Shown here piece after piece: positions 27,343 to 37,851 of a stretch of DNA of 64,000 nucleotides. The notes beneath the pieces were generated by a model. It was not told the origin of the DNA, did no database searches, and was given only the letters and a program-made list of their open reading frames with translations. How positions within the stretch are numbered: position 1 is the first letter of the stretch; each line of letters begins with the position of its first letter. Origin of the DNA: Muribaculaceae bacterium (lineage in GTDB: Bacteria > Bacteroidota > Bacteroidia > Bacteroidales > Muribaculaceae); the NCBI GenBank assembly GCA_022510505.1, contig JAFLTL010000001.1:1-64000 (forward strand), given 5' to 3'. The position numbers and the translations under genes were made by a program.

Positions 27343-27986
27343 CTTCAAAGCCAATCATTACCGGGAACAGAGGATGGCTAGCGGTTATCGTCATCCTTCT
27401 AGTCATCGTGTCCGACCAGATTCTTAAAATTTGGATTAAAACCCATTTTTATCTGGGAGAGGAGTATAAAATAACTGAATGGTTCCGTTTGTTGTTCATT
27501 GAAAACAATGGTATGGCTTTCGGTATGGAGATAGGCAGTAAACTGGTATTGACATTGCTTAGAATCGCACTGGTTGCAGCTTTGATATGGTATGTTGTAT
27601 TGATAAGGAATTTCAAGGCAGTCAGGACGGGTTATATTGTATGTCTTTCTCTTATAATTGCTGGAGCCGCAGGAAACATAATTGATTGTGTTTTTTACGG
27701 TGTAATCTTCAATGATCCGATGCCCCCAGCAATAGCTCAACTTTTTCCTCCCGGTGGTGGATATGGTACATGGATGCTTGGAAAAGTAGTGGATATGCTT
27801 TATTTTCCATTGTTTGAGTTCAATTGGCCCACCTGGATACCGGGTATAGGGGGAGAACATTTTCTATTCTTTCAGCCGGTTTTCAATCTTGCCGACTCGG
27901 CAATTACCGTAGGAATAATTGTTCTTATTCTTTTCTATTCAGCTCAGATAGCTTCTCCATCATCCTATAGGAATAAAGAGGCATGA
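27339..27986 (+). CDS. lspA: Lipoprotein signal peptidase (signal peptidase II)
   Basis: A 215-residue inner-membrane aspartyl peptidase that cleaves prolipoproteins before the lipidated cysteine. It starts with GTG at 27339, overlapping the previous stop by four bases. Four membrane helices are visible. The catalytic aspartates lie in GNIIDCVFYG (about 109) and FNLADSAI (about 193). Between them is an enlarged periplasmic insert containing GTWMLGKVVDM, typical of Bacteroidetes LspA. It fits a genome in which many lipoproteins are made, as seen elsewhere in the window. Confidence 0.95.
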   Translation: MTSKPIITGNRGWLAVIVILLVIVSDQILKIWIKTHFYLGEEYKITEWFRLLFIENNGMAFGMEIGSKLVLTLLRIALVAALIWYVVLIRNFKAVRTGYIVCLSLIIAGAAGNIIDCVFYGVIFNDPMPPAIAQLFPPGGGYGTWMLGKVVDMLYFPLFEFNWPTWIPGIGGEHFLFFQPVFNLADSAITVGIIVLILFYSAQIASPSSYRNKEA

Positions 27987-28804
27987 GAAGGCTTTTTATA
28001 ATATCGTTTATTGTATTATCGTTTCTGATACTTTTTCAAGGGTGTAGGAAGACTCCTTCTTATGTTATTCCGGAAGATGAAATGGCAGCTCTTCTAGCCG
28101 ATATTCATCGCGGTCAGGGAGTAGTGGATCTTAATAGAAGGGAATGGCGCAGCGACTCTTCTCAGTATGCTCTGCGTGAAGCGATTTATCTTCATCATGG
28201 AGTTACAGCGGAGGAGGTAGACACTTCACTGGATTGGTATGGCCATCATCTCGACGAATATATGAAGGTTTATGACAAAACGATTGAAATTCTTGAAAAG
28301 GAAATCAGTGAGACCGATGCGGTGGTTTCTAATCTACAAATGGCTGTAGCCGGAGATTCTGCTCAGGTGTGGCCTTCTGCACCTCGTTACATCCTCAGTG
28401 GAATTATGCCCGAACCGACTTTGAAATTCATTCTGGAGCGTGATGAAAACTGGGAAAATGGCGATGAATACACATGGAGTCTTTATACTATGAATTCCCG
28501 ACAACCCTTTCAGTGGACAATGGTTGCCGAATATGAAGACGGGATGGTGGAGTGGCGTCAGGAGAATGTTACCGACAATGGAAAGGCAATACTAAATTTT
28601 TTGACCGATTCCACGCGCGTGCTTAAAAATATTTATGGATATCTTGACCTCATCCCCGATGAAAATGAAATAATTTTTGTCGATAGTCTATCTCTTGTAA
28701 GAACCCGAGTTAATCGTACAAACTACCATAAACGTTTCTCACAACGTAAATTGATGCCTAAAAAATCTATAACTACTCTACAATCCGACACTTTAAAATT
28801 ATGA
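27983..28804 (+). CDS. DUF4296 lipoprotein
   Basis: A 273-residue predicted lipoprotein. A hydrophobic signal segment ends in LFQGC (Cys21), and the following region YVIPEDEMAALLADIHRGQGVVD is the recognisable DUF4296 start, with a helical core to about residue 110. The remaining 160 residues have beta character and end in a basic tail. It overlaps lspA by four bases, as is typical in Bacteroidales. The function is unknown; conserved linkage to lspA hints at a role in envelope lipoprotein handling but nothing in the sequence proves this. Confidence 0.82.
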   Translation: MRRLFIISFIVLSFLILFQGCRKTPSYVIPEDEMAALLADIHRGQGVVDLNRREWRSDSSQYALREAIYLHHGVTAEEVDTSLDWYGHHLDEYMKVYDKTIEILEKEISETDAVVSNLQMAVAGDSAQVWPSAPRYILSGIMPEPTLKFILERDENWENGDEYTWSLYTMNSRQPFQWTMVAEYEDGMVEWRQENVTDNGKAILNFLTDSTRVLKNIYGYLDLIPDENEIIFVDSLSLVRTRVNRTNYHKRFSQRKLMPKKSITTLQSDTLKL

Positions 28805-29121
28805 CAGCTGAGGAAAAACTTGCTATAGAGGAAAAATGTGTCATACTTCTGAAAACGGTTTTCGATCCTGAGATACCGGTTGATATTTACTCTCTTGGAT
28901 TGATATACAAAATTGAAGTAACCGATGAAGGAGTTCTTAACGTCGATATGACATTAACCGCACCAAACTGTCCGGCGGCCGATTTTATCGTGGAAGATGC
29001 AAAATACAAGCTTCAGAGTATAGAAGGCATCAATGAGGTGAACATCAACATCGTGTTTGAACCTGAGTGGACTAAAGACATGATGAGTGAAGAAGCTAAA
29101 CTAGAACTTGGATTCTTGTGA
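28801..29121 (+). CDS. DUF59/MIP18-family iron-sulfur assembly protein
   Basis: A 106-residue cytoplasmic protein of the MIP18/DUF59 family (SufT-like, PaaD-like). Motifs are DPEIPVDIYSLGLIY (about 21-35) and MTLTAPNCPAADFI (about 53-66) with the conserved cysteine at the fold's reactive loop. Members help mature Fe-S proteins. It overlaps its neighbours by four bases on either side and has standard length. Confidence 0.9.
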   Translation: MTAEEKLAIEEKCVILLKTVFDPEIPVDIYSLGLIYKIEVTDEGVLNVDMTLTAPNCPAADFIVEDAKYKLQSIEGINEVNINIVFEPEWTKDMMSEEAKLELGFL

Positions 29122-29867
29122 GCAGAGACCTGACATATTTTGTCTCGGATTTGCATCTGGGAGCTTCTTATATTCCCAACAATCGAGAACATGAGCTACT
29201 TGTTGTCTCTTGGCTAAAGGAGATAAGTCCCAACTGTCGTGAACTGTATCTTGTTGGCGATATTCTGGACTATTGGTTCGAATATCGAAACGTCGTTCCA
29301 AGAGGATTTACTCGATTTTTCGGTCAGTTAGCTTCGATGGCCGACGAGGGAATAAAAATTACTTGGCTTATAGGTAATCACGATATATGGATTTTCGATT
29401 ATCTCCCTGCAGAGCTGGGTATAGAAGTAGTAGACGGAGCAATATTAAGATCTATTGATGGTAAAAATTTCTATATAACTCATGGGGATGCTATCGGAAG
29501 TCTTAAACCGGGATTTCGTTTCATCAGGTCTTTCTTTCGAAACCCAATCTGTCAAAAGCTCTATTCAGGTATACATCCTCGTTGGACAATACCATTTGCT
29601 CATGCATGGTCATCTTCGAGCCGAAAGGGTTATAAACAGGAATACAATTCATTACTTCCCGACGATAAGGATCCTTATCTAATGTGGGCTAAAGACTATA
29701 TTGCTCAACATCCGTCCCTCGATTTTATCATTCTTGGACACCGACATATTATGGCGGATAAGATTATCGGTGAACATTGCCACCTGATTGTTTTAGGAGA
29801 CTGGATCAGAAATTTTTCTTTCGCCGTTTATGACGGAAAAGATGTGATTCTAAAAAAATATCATTAA
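29118..29867 (+). CDS. lpxH: LpxH-like UDP-2,3-diacylglucosamine diphosphatase
   Basis: A 249-residue calcineurin-fold metallophosphoesterase. Metal-binding motifs are visible: SDLHLGA (about residue 10), [10 protein letters not shown] (about 47), GNHD (about 84), HGDA (about 115) and GHRH (about 212). The GDxxDxW pattern and overall length match LpxH, which hydrolyses UDP-2,3-diacylglucosamine to lipid X in lipid A synthesis. It is the last gene of the ileS unit, with the pgk promoter overlapping its 3' end. Other Bacteroidetes metallophosphoesterases are similar, so LpxH activity is likely rather than proven. Confidence 0.86.
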   Translation: MSRDLTYFVSDLHLGASYIPNNREHELLVVSWLKEISPNCRELYLVGDILDYWFEYRNVVPRGFTRFFGQLASMADEGIKITWLIGNHDIWIFDYLPAELGIEVVDGAILRSIDGKNFYITHGDAIGSLKPGFRFIRSFFRNPICQKLYSGIHPRWTIPFAHAWSSSSRKGYKQEYNSLLPDDKDPYLMWAKDYIAQHPSLDFIILGHRHIMADKIIGEHCHLIVLGDWIRNFSFAVYDGKDVILKKYH

Positions 29868-29872
29868 CTTTG
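29865..29872 (+). promoter_or_regulatory. -7 element of pgk
   Basis: TAACTTTG matches TAnnTTTG and begins within the stop codon of the preceding gene. It predicts a start near 29878 and a leader of about 19 bases before the ATG at 29897, excluding the earlier in-frame TTG at 29870 as start. Confidence 0.7.
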
Positions 29873-29896
29873 CGTAAGGATAAAATATATCATATC

Positions 29897-31144
29897 ATGA
29901 CAATAGACAATTACAAATTCAATGGAAAGAAGGCAATTGTTCGTGTTGATTTCAATGTGCCTTTGGGTGAAAACGGTAAAGTTACCGACGATACCAGAAT
30001 TCGTGGTGCCCTTCCAACTCTTAAGAAAATTCTTGAAGACGGAGGTAGCCTGATTATCATGTCCCATATGGGTAAACCAAAGGGCAAATTCAATCCTAAA
30101 TATTCCCTCGAACAAATCAAGGACGATGTTGCAAAAGCTTTAGGTCGTGATGTGAAATTCGCCAAGGATTGTGCCGATGCTTCTGAAGCTGCTGCAAACC
30201 TTAAACCGGGCGAGGTGCTTTTGCTTGAGAACCTTCGTTTCTATCCCGAAGAAGAAGGAAAACCCGTTGGAATTGAGAAGGATGATCCCAAATATGAGGA
30301 AGCAAAGAAAGAAATGAAGGAGCGCCAGAAGGAGTTCGCTAAAAAATTGGCATCTTATGCCGATGTTTATGTGAATGACGCATTCGGTACAGCTCACAGA
30401 AAACATGCATCCACAGCTGTTATTGCTGATAGTTTCGACGCTGATAACAAGATGCTCGGATATCTCATGGAAAAAGAGGTTCAGGCAGTGGATAACATCC
30501 TGAGCGATATCAAAAGACCTTTCACTGCAATAATGGGAGGCTCGAAGGTTTCCACCAAGATCGGAATTATAGAAAATCTTATGGATAAGGTAGATAATCT
30601 TATTCTTTGTGGCGGCATGACCTATACCTTTGCAAAGGCCCAGGGTGGAAAAGTTGGTAATTCTATCTGTGAGAATGATAAACTTGATCTAGCTCTGGAC
30701 ATCATTAAGAAAGCTAAGGAAAAAGGGGTGAACCTTGTTCTTGGTACCGATTGTATTGCAGCCGATTCCTTCAGCAACGATGCCAAGACTATGGTGGTTT
30801 CTTGCATGGATATACCTGATGGTTGGGAAGGTCTCGATGCCGGTCCTGAAACACGCAAAGCTTTCGCCAATGCTATTAAGGGTGCAAAGACTATTTTATG
30901 GAACGGTCCTGCCGGTGTGTTTGAATTCGATAACTTTACAGCTGGTTCACGGGCTATCGCCGAAGCAATCGTAGAAGCTACCAACAATGGCGCATTTTCG
31001 CTCGTTGGTGGAGGTGATTCCGTAGCATGTGTAAATAAATTTGAAATGGCCGATCAGGTAAGTTATGTCTCAACCGGAGGGGGTGCTCTCCTCGAGGCTA
31101 TCGAAGGTAAGATTCTCCCTGGAATCGCAGCAATAAAGAAATAA
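29897..31144 (+). CDS. pgk: Phosphoglycerate kinase
   Basis: A 415-residue glycolytic enzyme that converts 1,3-bisphosphoglycerate and ADP to 3-phosphoglycerate and ATP. The start is ATG 29897 (MTIDNYKF). Family motifs are [10 protein letters not shown] (about 19), the substrate-binding SHMGKPKG (about 60), [11 protein letters not shown], and the nucleotide-binding GGGDSVA near the C-terminus. It is monocistronic, bracketed by its own promoter and a terminator. Confidence 0.97.
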   Translation: MTIDNYKFNGKKAIVRVDFNVPLGENGKVTDDTRIRGALPTLKKILEDGGSLIIMSHMGKPKGKFNPKYSLEQIKDDVAKALGRDVKFAKDCADASEAAANLKPGEVLLLENLRFYPEEEGKPVGIEKDDPKYEEAKKEMKERQKEFAKKLASYADVYVNDAFGTAHRKHASTAVIADSFDADNKMLGYLMEKEVQAVDNILSDIKRPFTAIMGGSKVSTKIGIIENLMDKVDNLILCGGMTYTFAKAQGGKVGNSICENDKLDLALDIIKKAKEKGVNLVLGTDCIAADSFSNDAKTMVVSCMDIPDGWEGLDAGPETRKAFANAIKGAKTILWNGPAGVFEFDNFTAGSRAIAEAIVEATNNGAFSLVGGGDSVACVNKFEMADQVSYVSTGGGALLEAIEGKILPGIAAIKK

Positions 31145-31167
31145 ATATTTCCAGAGTTAATGTATTT

Positions 31168-31203
31168 AAGGGATGTGTCTTTGTGCATATCCCTTATTTT
31201 TAT
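31168..31203 (+). terminator. Terminator of pgk
   Basis: AAGGGATGTG, an eight-base loop and CATATCCCTT (one G-U) form a 10-bp hairpin followed by ATTTTTAT. It ends pgk transcription and also shows that an upstream in-frame ATG at 31173 cannot be the start of the following gene. Confidence 0.8.
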
Positions 31204-31217
31204 CTCAATTTATCATT

Positions 31218-32417
31218 TTGACTAAACAAGAGATACTGGATTGGGCTCAAAAACATCTTGAGGATGATCCCGATAAGCTAAGATTCCGATATCATGGATC
31301 AGCCAACTATGATTGCATTGAAATGGCAATTTCTCATATAGAGTCTTTAAGAAAATCGTCGGCTAAATTTAGGGCAGAGGATATATCCTTGAAGCCTGAG
31401 CTCTTATATCCTCCAATTGCTGTTGAGCAAAGCACATCAGCAGCATTGGCTATGCTGCATCGAAATCTATTTGTGCATCATTTAAAAGGAAAAGGTTCCT
31501 TTCTTGACTTGACTTGTGGCTTAGGTATCGATAGTCGAGCCATGGCATTGACAGGATGTGATGTGACGTCGCTTGAAATTGATCAGGTTAAGTATGATGT
31601 TGCTGAATTCAACTTCAGAAATTTCGAGAATGTTAACATTTTCAATATAGACTGTCGTGAATTTCTGAACTTGACTGAGCTACATTTTGATATAATCTAC
31701 ATTGATCCTTCGCGCCGGTCGAATGATTTAAAACGTGTTTATGGTATCAGTGACTGTAGGCCCGATGTTTTGGAAATGATACCCATTTTGAAGCAACATG
31801 CCTCAACTGTTTTCGTGAAACTGTCTCCTATGATTGACATCTCTCAAACTCTAAGAGACTTTGACAAAGCTACTAATATCTATGTTCTAGGTTATCGGAA
31901 AGAATGTAAAGAACTCCTTGTGGAGATAGATTTTGATAATCTTATGTGTCACTCTGATGTTCCGATAATTGTCTACGAATCACCTCTTTCTCAGCCTATT
32001 GTTTTTAATCAGTCTGAGATATGCAATGTGGTTAAAGAGTACTATGATGTCGATGCCGGTGAATATGTTTATGTTCCCTCTGCAGTTATGTCCAAGGCAG
32101 GTTGTTATGGCAGTTTGGCAACAAGGTTCAATCTGGATATAGTGTCAGCGAATACTCATCTTTTACATGGGCACGAATGTTATCTTCAGTTCCCTGGGAA
32201 TATTTATAGAGTTAATGAAATTAGGGATTGGTCTTCAAGAAATATTAAATTTCTGAAGAAAAAGAAAGTTTCTGCCAATATAATTGCCCGAAATTTCGAT
32301 CAGACTCCTGATAATCTGAGAAAACTTCTCAATGTGAAAGATTCCGATGAAACAACCTTAATTTTTTATCGAAATAATGAGAATGAAAAGAAGATTCTCA
32401 TTACATCAAGAGTTTAA
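31218..32417 (+). CDS. THUMP-like/class I SAM methyltransferase-fold protein
   Basis: A protein of about 399 residues. I place the start at TTG 31218 (MTKQEILDWAQKHL), since earlier codons fall inside the pgk terminator; this start is uncertain. A class I SAM fold is evident: FLDLTCGLGIDSRAMALTG (motif I), SLEID (end of beta 2) and FDIIYIDPSRR (catalytic DPSRR-type motif). This pattern occurs in Bacteroidetes proteins annotated as THUMP-like or RNA methyltransferases, and DPSRR suggests nucleic-acid base methylation. The substrate is unknown. The 3' end overlaps the convergent uvrA by 12 bases. Confidence 0.82.
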   Translation: MTKQEILDWAQKHLEDDPDKLRFRYHGSANYDCIEMAISHIESLRKSSAKFRAEDISLKPELLYPPIAVEQSTSAALAMLHRNLFVHHLKGKGSFLDLTCGLGIDSRAMALTGCDVTSLEIDQVKYDVAEFNFRNFENVNIFNIDCREFLNLTELHFDIIYIDPSRRSNDLKRVYGISDCRPDVLEMIPILKQHASTVFVKLSPMIDISQTLRDFDKATNIYVLGYRKECKELLVEIDFDNLMCHSDVPIIVYESPLSQPIVFNQSEICNVVKEYYDVDAGEYVYVPSAVMSKAGCYGSLATRFNLDIVSANTHLLHGHECYLQFPGNIYRVNEIRDWSSRNIKFLKKKKVSANIIARNFDQTPDNLRKLLNVKDSDETTLIFYRNNENEKKILITSRV

Positions 32418-35213
32418 CTTATCTTTCAGGTATTTTCCAGTGTGACTGGTTTCACATGCGGCGATCTTCTCGGGTGTTCCTGTCGCTACTACATAGCCAC
32501 CGAGATCCCCTCCTTCAGGTCCCATGTCGATGACATGGTCGGCCATCTTGATGATATCAAGATTATGTTCAATGATAACTATTGTATGACCAAGGTTAAT
32601 CAAACGATCAAACGCATCCATCAGTTTCTTTATGTCATGGAAATGTAAACCGGTTGTAGGTTCGTCAAAAATGAACAGACTCGGGTTTTGACGTTCCTGG
32701 GAAAGGAAATAGGCCAATTTTACACGCTGATTCTCTCCACCCGACAATGTCGACGATGATTGCCCCAGTTTTATATATCCCAGCCCCACTTCTTGCAAGG
32801 GTCGAAGCCTTTTGACAATCTTACGCTCGGTAGTCCCTTTTGTCTCGCTGAAGAATTCGATTGCCTCGTCAACTGTCATCTCCAGGATTTCATAGATATT
32901 CTTTCCATGATATTCCACATCCAGAATATCTTTCTTAAAACGTCTACCATGACATGATTCACATGTCATTGAAATATCAGCCATAAACTGCATCTCTATT
33001 GTGACGGATCCGTCACCTTTACATTCCTCGCAACGTCCTCCTTCGGTATTAAATGAGAAATAGGCCGGAGAGAAGCCTAACTGTTTGGCAAGTTGCTGTT
33101 CTGACATTAATTGTCGAATCTCATCATAGGCTTTAAGATAAGTCGCAGCGTTACTGCGGGTCGATTTCCCTATGGGGTTCTGATCGATGAACTCCACATG
33201 TTTTATTCTGTCGACATCACCTTCCAGCCCACTGAATCTTCCCGGTGCATCGGATGCTTCTCCAAGATGTCTAAGTATCCCTTTATATAGAATTTCTCTT
33301 ACCAGTGATGATTTGCCTGATCCACTCACTCCACTTACAACAGTCAGAATACCTAAAGGGATGTCAACATCCACTTTTTTTAAGTTGTTTTCAGTCGCTC
33401 CTTTGATCTTTATGCTGTCACGCCATTTCCTACGATTAGATGGAATCTTCAGATCTTCCCGATGAGATAGAAAATCGGCAGTATAACTGCCGGTGGCCTT
33501 TTCAAGTTTGTCATGGTCTCCCTGGAAGATGATAGTGCCCCCGTTGCTACCCGCATCTTTACCAACATCAATCAGATAATCGGCCGATCTCATGATTTCT
33601 TCATCGTGTTCAACTATAACTACGGTATTCCCAAGGTCTCGAAGTTTTTTCAACACTCCGATTAGCCTGTCAGTATCTCGGCTGTGAAGTCCAATGCTGG
33701 GCTCATCCAAAATGTATAACGAACCGACAAGACTGCTTCCAAGCGAAGTCGCAAGATTTATTCGTTGACTTTCGCCGCCCGACAATGTGGAGGAAAGACG
33801 GTCAAGGGTCAAATATCCTAATCCGACATTTGACAAATATCCTAACCGATTGATAATCTCTTTCAAAAGACGTTCAGTTATTTTTTTTTCGTTTTCTTCC
33901 AGCTCTAAAGATCTGAACCATTCCAAAAGATCTTTTACCGACATTCTCACAAGATCGGTGATTGTTTTGCCACCAATTTTTATGTATTCAGTTTCTTTTC
34001 TTAGTCGGGAACCGTGACAGTCGGGACATATAGTCTTACCACGATACCGAGCTTTCAGCACGCGGTATTGAATCTTATATTGATTCTCATCTACCATTTT
34101 GAAGAATCCGTCAATACCCGTGAATGATCCTTTTCCATGCCAAAGAATCTCTTTCTCCTCATGAGTTAATTGGGAATAGGGTCGATGAATAGGAAATTTC
34201 AGTGAAGAACTCAGAGATATTAGCCAACGCTTCCACTCGCTCATCTTTTCACCTTTCCAGCACGCCACAGCATCATCATAGACTGAAAGTTCCATGTTTG
34301 GTATCACAAGTTTTTCATCGATTCCTATAATTTTTCCATAGCCCTCACAAGTTTTGCATGCTCCGAAAGGATTGTTGAAATTGAACAACAAATCGTTGGG
34401 TTCGAGGAATTCTATACCATCAGCTTCAAATCGGTTAGAGAAAGTTAGAGAGATTATATCGTTTTTTCCTTTTGGCCATACAATCAGCCGACATTCTCCT
34501 TTTCCTTCATAAAAAGCTGTTTCTACCGACTCTGCAAAACGACTTAATTCATCACCCTCATGACGAACCATCAGTCGGTCAATCAAAAGTTCGGCATTAT
34601 TAAGGTCAATCTCAGTTTCTCCGTTCAGAATTTCTTCAATAGCAATAATATCACCGGATTCTGTAACCAAACGAGTATAACCCTCTTTTAACAGAATATC
34701 CAAATGTTTATGAGGTTCCCTGTTGTTTGGAATAATTAATGGGGCCCCGAGAATAGCTTTGGATCCTTCTGGAAATTTCTTTATTGAAGCTATAACATCC
34801 TCAACAGTGTGTTTTTTTACAATTTCACCACTGACGGGAGAAATTGTTTTTCCAATCCTTCCGAATAAAAGCCTAAGATAATCATAAATTTCAGTAGCTG
34901 TACCGACGGTCGATCTGGGATTTCTTGTGTTAACCTTTTGTTCAACGGCAATAGCAGGCGGAAGCCCTTTGATAAAATCAACGTTAGGTTTAGGCATTCT
35001 TCCCAGAAACTGACGGGCGTAAGATGAAAGACTCTCAACGTAACGACGTTGACCTTCAGCATATAATGTGTCAAATGCCAAAGAGGATTTCCCCGACCCC
35101 GATACGCCTGTAACCACCACAAGTTTGTTGCGGGGTATCAGCACATCCACATTCTTAAGATTGTTGACTTTTGCTCCCTTTATTTCTATATTTTCAAAAT
35201 CTTTTTTACCCAT
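32406..35213 (-). CDS. uvrA: Excinuclease ABC subunit A
   Basis: A 935-residue ABC-type ATPase that finds DNA lesions in nucleotide excision repair. It has two ABC modules, each with Walker [10 protein letters not shown] (about 36 and about 635) and LSGGE signatures ([10 protein letters not shown] and [10 protein letters not shown]). Zinc-binding cysteines are visible in [15 protein letters not shown] and [16 protein letters not shown]. Length is normal. It is monocistronic and convergent with the methyltransferase gene. Confidence 0.97.
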   Translation of the reverse strand: MGKKDFENIEIKGAKVNNLKNVDVLIPRNKLVVVTGVSGSGKSSLAFDTLYAEGQRRYVESLSSYARQFLGRMPKPNVDFIKGLPPAIAVEQKVNTRNPRSTVGTATEIYDYLRLLFGRIGKTISPVSGEIVKKHTVEDVIASIKKFPEGSKAILGAPLIIPNNREPHKHLDILLKEGYTRLVTESGDIIAIEEILNGETEIDLNNAELLIDRLMVRHEGDELSRFAESVETAFYEGKGECRLIVWPKGKNDIISLTFSNRFEADGIEFLEPNDLLFNFNNPFGACKTCEGYGKIIGIDEKLVIPNMELSVYDDAVACWKGEKMSEWKRWLISLSSSLKFPIHRPYSQLTHEEKEILWHGKGSFTGIDGFFKMVDENQYKIQYRVLKARYRGKTICPDCHGSRLRKETEYIKIGGKTITDLVRMSVKDLLEWFRSLELEENEKKITERLLKEIINRLGYLSNVGLGYLTLDRLSSTLSGGESQRINLATSLGSSLVGSLYILDEPSIGLHSRDTDRLIGVLKKLRDLGNTVVIVEHDEEIMRSADYLIDVGKDAGSNGGTIIFQGDHDKLEKATGSYTADFLSHREDLKIPSNRRKWRDSIKIKGATENNLKKVDVDIPLGILTVVSGVSGSGKSSLVREILYKGILRHLGEASDAPGRFSGLEGDVDRIKHVEFIDQNPIGKSTRSNAATYLKAYDEIRQLMSEQQLAKQLGFSPAYFSFNTEGGRCEECKGDGSVTIEMQFMADISMTCESCHGRRFKKDILDVEYHGKNIYEILEMTVDEAIEFFSETKGTTERKIVKRLRPLQEVGLGYIKLGQSSSTLSGGENQRVKLAYFLSQERQNPSLFIFDEPTTGLHFHDIKKLMDAFDRLINLGHTIVIIEHNLDIIKMADHVIDMGPEGGDLGGYVVATGTPEKIAACETSHTGKYLKDKLNS

Positions 35214-35260
35214 GGATAATTTCTTCTTTTTATGGCCTAAAACGGCTAAAAATCGAACTA

Positions 35261-35268
35261 CAAAGATA
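35261..35268 (-). promoter_or_regulatory. -7 element of uvrA
   Basis: On the minus strand TATCTTTG (35268 to 35261) matches the consensus, giving a start near 35255 and a leader of about 42 bases before the uvrA ATG. Confidence 0.65.
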
Positions 35269-35289
35269 AGAAAATTTAAGCAAAAATTC

Positions 35290-35297
35290 TAATTTTG
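35290..35297 (+). promoter_or_regulatory. -7 element of pyrK-pyrD
   Basis: TAATTTTG on the plus strand predicts a start near 35303, 22 bases before the GTG start of pyrK. It lies back to back with the uvrA promoter. Confidence 0.65.
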
Positions 35298-35324
35298 CAA
35301 CAACCATCATCAACATAAATAACA

Positions 35325-36095
35325 GTGAAGAAACTCGTCAACATGGAGATTTTAGAGAATGTCTCCATTTCTCCTTCAGTGAACCTTCTCTCGATGCGAC
35401 CTCTTGAGAATGGTTTGCTCCCTTTGATGCAACCGGGACAGTTTGCAAACATTGAAATTGATTGTAAGGATGTTTTTTTAAGGCGTCCTATTTCGATATG
35501 TGACTATATACCCGCAAGAAACATCGTAAAATTCGCAGTCCGCAGGGCAGGAAAAGGGACTGAATTTTTAGCTTCTTCAAAAGTCGGGTCGATTTTGAAT
35601 ATACTTTTGCCATTAGGTAACGGATTCACATTACCTGGTGAAAGTGGTTGCAATATCCTTCTGATTGGTGGGGGAGTGGGTTCAGCTCCGCTTCTTTTGC
35701 TTGCAAAGTGGCTTAAGTCACTTGACGTCAGTTTTGAAATTCTCCTTGGTGCCAAAACGGCTGATGAAGTAATTCTTAAAGATGAATTTGATGCTCTGGC
35801 ACATGTACATGTTTCGACCGACGACGGGTCGTTGGGTTCGCAGGGGTATGTTCACTTCAATCCAGTTCTTCAAAACGGAGAATGGAACCAACTATATGTT
35901 TGTGGCCCTATGCCTATGATGAGGGCTGTTTCACAATTAGCCCGAGAGAAAAATATAGCCTGCCAGGTGTCCCTTGAAAACAAGATGGCTTGTGGAATGG
36001 GAGCATGCTTGTGTTGCGTTGAAGACACTATTAAAGGAAATCGTTGCACTTGTGTTGATGGTCCGGTGTTTGATATAAATTCGTTGAAATGGTGA
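35325..36095 (+). CDS. pyrK: Dihydroorotate dehydrogenase electron-transfer subunit
   Basis: A 256-residue flavin and iron-sulfur subunit. It probably starts with GTG 35325 ([13 protein letters not shown]), with ATG 35343 as an alternative. The FAD-binding motif is [11 protein letters not shown] (about 50), the NAD domain has [12 protein letters not shown], and the C-terminal [2Fe-2S] ligands are CGMGACLCC and RCTC. PyrK passes electrons from PyrD to NAD+ during pyrimidine synthesis. The last seven bases overlap pyrD. Confidence 0.94.
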   Translation: MKKLVNMEILENVSISPSVNLLSMRPLENGLLPLMQPGQFANIEIDCKDVFLRRPISICDYIPARNIVKFAVRRAGKGTEFLASSKVGSILNILLPLGNGFTLPGESGCNILLIGGGVGSAPLLLLAKWLKSLDVSFEILLGAKTADEVILKDEFDALAHVHVSTDDGSLGSQGYVHFNPVLQNGEWNQLYVCGPMPMMRAVSQLAREKNIACQVSLENKMACGMGACLCCVEDTIKGNRCTCVDGPVFDINSLKW

Positions 36096-37003
36096 AGCAA
36101 GAAATAAAATTTGCATGTGGTTTGACCTTTAAGAATCCTGTTCTAACAGCTTCGGGAACCTTTGGTTATGGCCATGAGTTTGAAGATTTAATTGATTTGA
36201 ACCGTCTTGGAGGTATAATAGTCAAAGGTACGACGCTTGAACCTCGAGAAGGGAATCCTTACCCACGCATGGCCGAGACACCTTCGGGAATGTTGAATGC
36301 CGTAGGTCTTCAGAACAAAGGTGTCGACTACTTTATAGATTCAATCTACCCAACAATTAAAGATCTCAAAACTGCCTTGATTGTTAATGTTTCGGGTCGT
36401 AGCATCGATGATTATGTGGGTGTGACTGAGAAATTGACGGATCTTGATAAAATTGTCGCAATAGAAGTCAACATTTCGTGCCCAAACGTAAAGCAGGGTG
36501 GGATGTCATTTGGGACAACTTGTGAAGGAGCATCAGAAATAACACGAGAAATCAGAAGGAAATGGGACCGTGCAATGATAGTGAAACTGACACCCAATGT
36601 AACCGATATTGTTTCTATAGCAAAGGCAGTTGAAACTGAGGGAGCAGATGCAGTTTCAATGGTCAACACTTTCCTTGGAATGGCTATCGATGTTGAACGT
36701 CAGGAACCTTTGCTTTCGACGATTACAGGTGGATTGTCAGGACCAGCCATCAGACCGATTGCAGTTAGAATGGTTTGGCAGACGGCCAAGGCAATTTCAA
36801 TACCGGTTATTGGCCTTGGCGGTATCATGAACGGACGCGATGCGCTGGAGTTTATCCTTGCCGGTGCTTCAGCCATTCAGGTAGGAACGGCTAACTTCGT
36901 CAACCCTCATGTCACAATGGAGATTGTCGACTATATAGAAGACTATTGCCGTAGAAAGGGTGTCTCAGACATCACTCAACTTGTCGGCGCGATAAATCAT
37001 TGA
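36089..37003 (+). CDS. pyrD: Dihydroorotate dehydrogenase, class 1B catalytic subunit
   Basis: A 304-residue FMN-dependent TIM-barrel enzyme that oxidises dihydroorotate to orotate. The catalytic base is Cys131 in NISCPN, diagnostic of class 1, and coupling with pyrK makes it the NAD-linked 1B type. FMN-binding motifs VNVSGRS (about 91) and GLGGIMNG (about 243) are present. The 3' end overlaps the convergent tcdA gene by 32 bases. Confidence 0.96.
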   Translation: MVKQEIKFACGLTFKNPVLTASGTFGYGHEFEDLIDLNRLGGIIVKGTTLEPREGNPYPRMAETPSGMLNAVGLQNKGVDYFIDSIYPTIKDLKTALIVNVSGRSIDDYVGVTEKLTDLDKIVAIEVNISCPNVKQGGMSFGTTCEGASEITREIRRKWDRAMIVKLTPNVTDIVSIAKAVETEGADAVSMVNTFLGMAIDVERQEPLLSTITGGLSGPAIRPIAVRMVWQTAKAISIPVIGLGGIMNGRDALEFILAGASAIQVGTANFVNPHVTMEIVDYIEDYCRRKGVSDITQLVGAINH

Positions 37004-37781
37004 TGACAAGACCAGACAACGTTAACCCGAAAATAGCTGTGATGTGCATTAGCGAACCGTTAATCTGAGCTTTTGAGCTACACCATTCATGATTGATCAA
37101 AGCCGAGTCGCCCGGACCGCTGTTGGACTTTGGACACATGCACCTGTCTGTTCCACAACTCGCGTTCTTCCCCTTGTTGTCCAATAACTCTTCACTGTAG
37201 ACACAGAGGAATTTCCTTTTTGGGAAACACTTTGTTCTTTTGAATTTCTGTCGCAATGCCCGAGCCAAGGGACACCCTTTGACATTCCAGAACTCATCAA
37301 CCTTAATCCGCATTGGATCAAGTTTTAACGCTGCACCCATTGAGGAATAAAATCTTTTCTTCGTTGCGGTTGCGCGTTCAATCAATAACGCTTTATCCTT
37401 CAACGAATCTATACAATCTATTATATAGTCATAATCTTCCAGACAATATGAATCGGCGCTGTTCTCATCATATATTTTCTGTAAGGCCACAATTTCAGCT
37501 GTAGGATTAATTTCAAGCAACCGGTTCTTCAATGCTTCAACTTTCACTTGACCAACTGTCTTTACTGTTGCCTGAAGCTGTCGGTTAATATTCGTTATGC
37601 AAACCCTGTCGCTATCAACTATTGTTAGTTTCCTTAGTCCAGACCGGATCAATCCCTCGGCACACCATGAACCAACTCCCCCCACTCCAAAAAGAATTAC
37701 CGAGGCTTCAGCAATCTTTTCCATCGTCAGAGGGCCAACTAAAAGTTCGGTTCTATTAAAAGCCGCTTTTTCTATTCCCAT
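36972..37781 (-). CDS. tcdA: tRNA threonylcarbamoyladenosine dehydratase
   Basis: A 269-residue E1-like (ThiF/MoeB fold) enzyme that uses ATP to cyclise t6A37 to ct6A in tRNA. Evidence: ATP motif [13 protein letters not shown] (about 33), [25 protein letters not shown] and the C-terminal hydrophobic helix [15 protein letters not shown], typical of TcdA/CsdL rather than MoeB. The start ATG at 37781 is the first in the frame. It is read convergently with pyrD, with a 32-base overlap. Confidence 0.92.
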   Translation of the reverse strand: MGIEKAAFNRTELLVGPLTMEKIAEASVILFGVGGVGSWCAEGLIRSGLRKLTIVDSDRVCITNINRQLQATVKTVGQVKVEALKNRLLEINPTAEIVALQKIYDENSADSYCLEDYDYIIDCIDSLKDKALLIERATATKKRFYSSMGAALKLDPMRIKVDEFWNVKGCPLARALRQKFKRTKCFPKRKFLCVYSEELLDNKGKNASCGTDRCMCPKSNSGPGDSALINHEWCSSKAQINGSLMHITAIFGLTLSGLVINDLSRRQVE

Positions 37782-37821
37782 ATTTTGAAATTCGTAGTAA
37801 CAAACTTACAAAACTTTTCCT

Positions 37822-37829
37822 TATTTTTG
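37822..37829 (+). promoter_or_regulatory. -7 element of the SGNH hydrolase gene
   Basis: TATTTTTG predicts transcription from about 37835, a 17-base leader before ATG 37852. No clear -33 is visible. Confidence 0.55.
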
Positions 37830-37851
37830 TATTACATCTAAATCCAATACT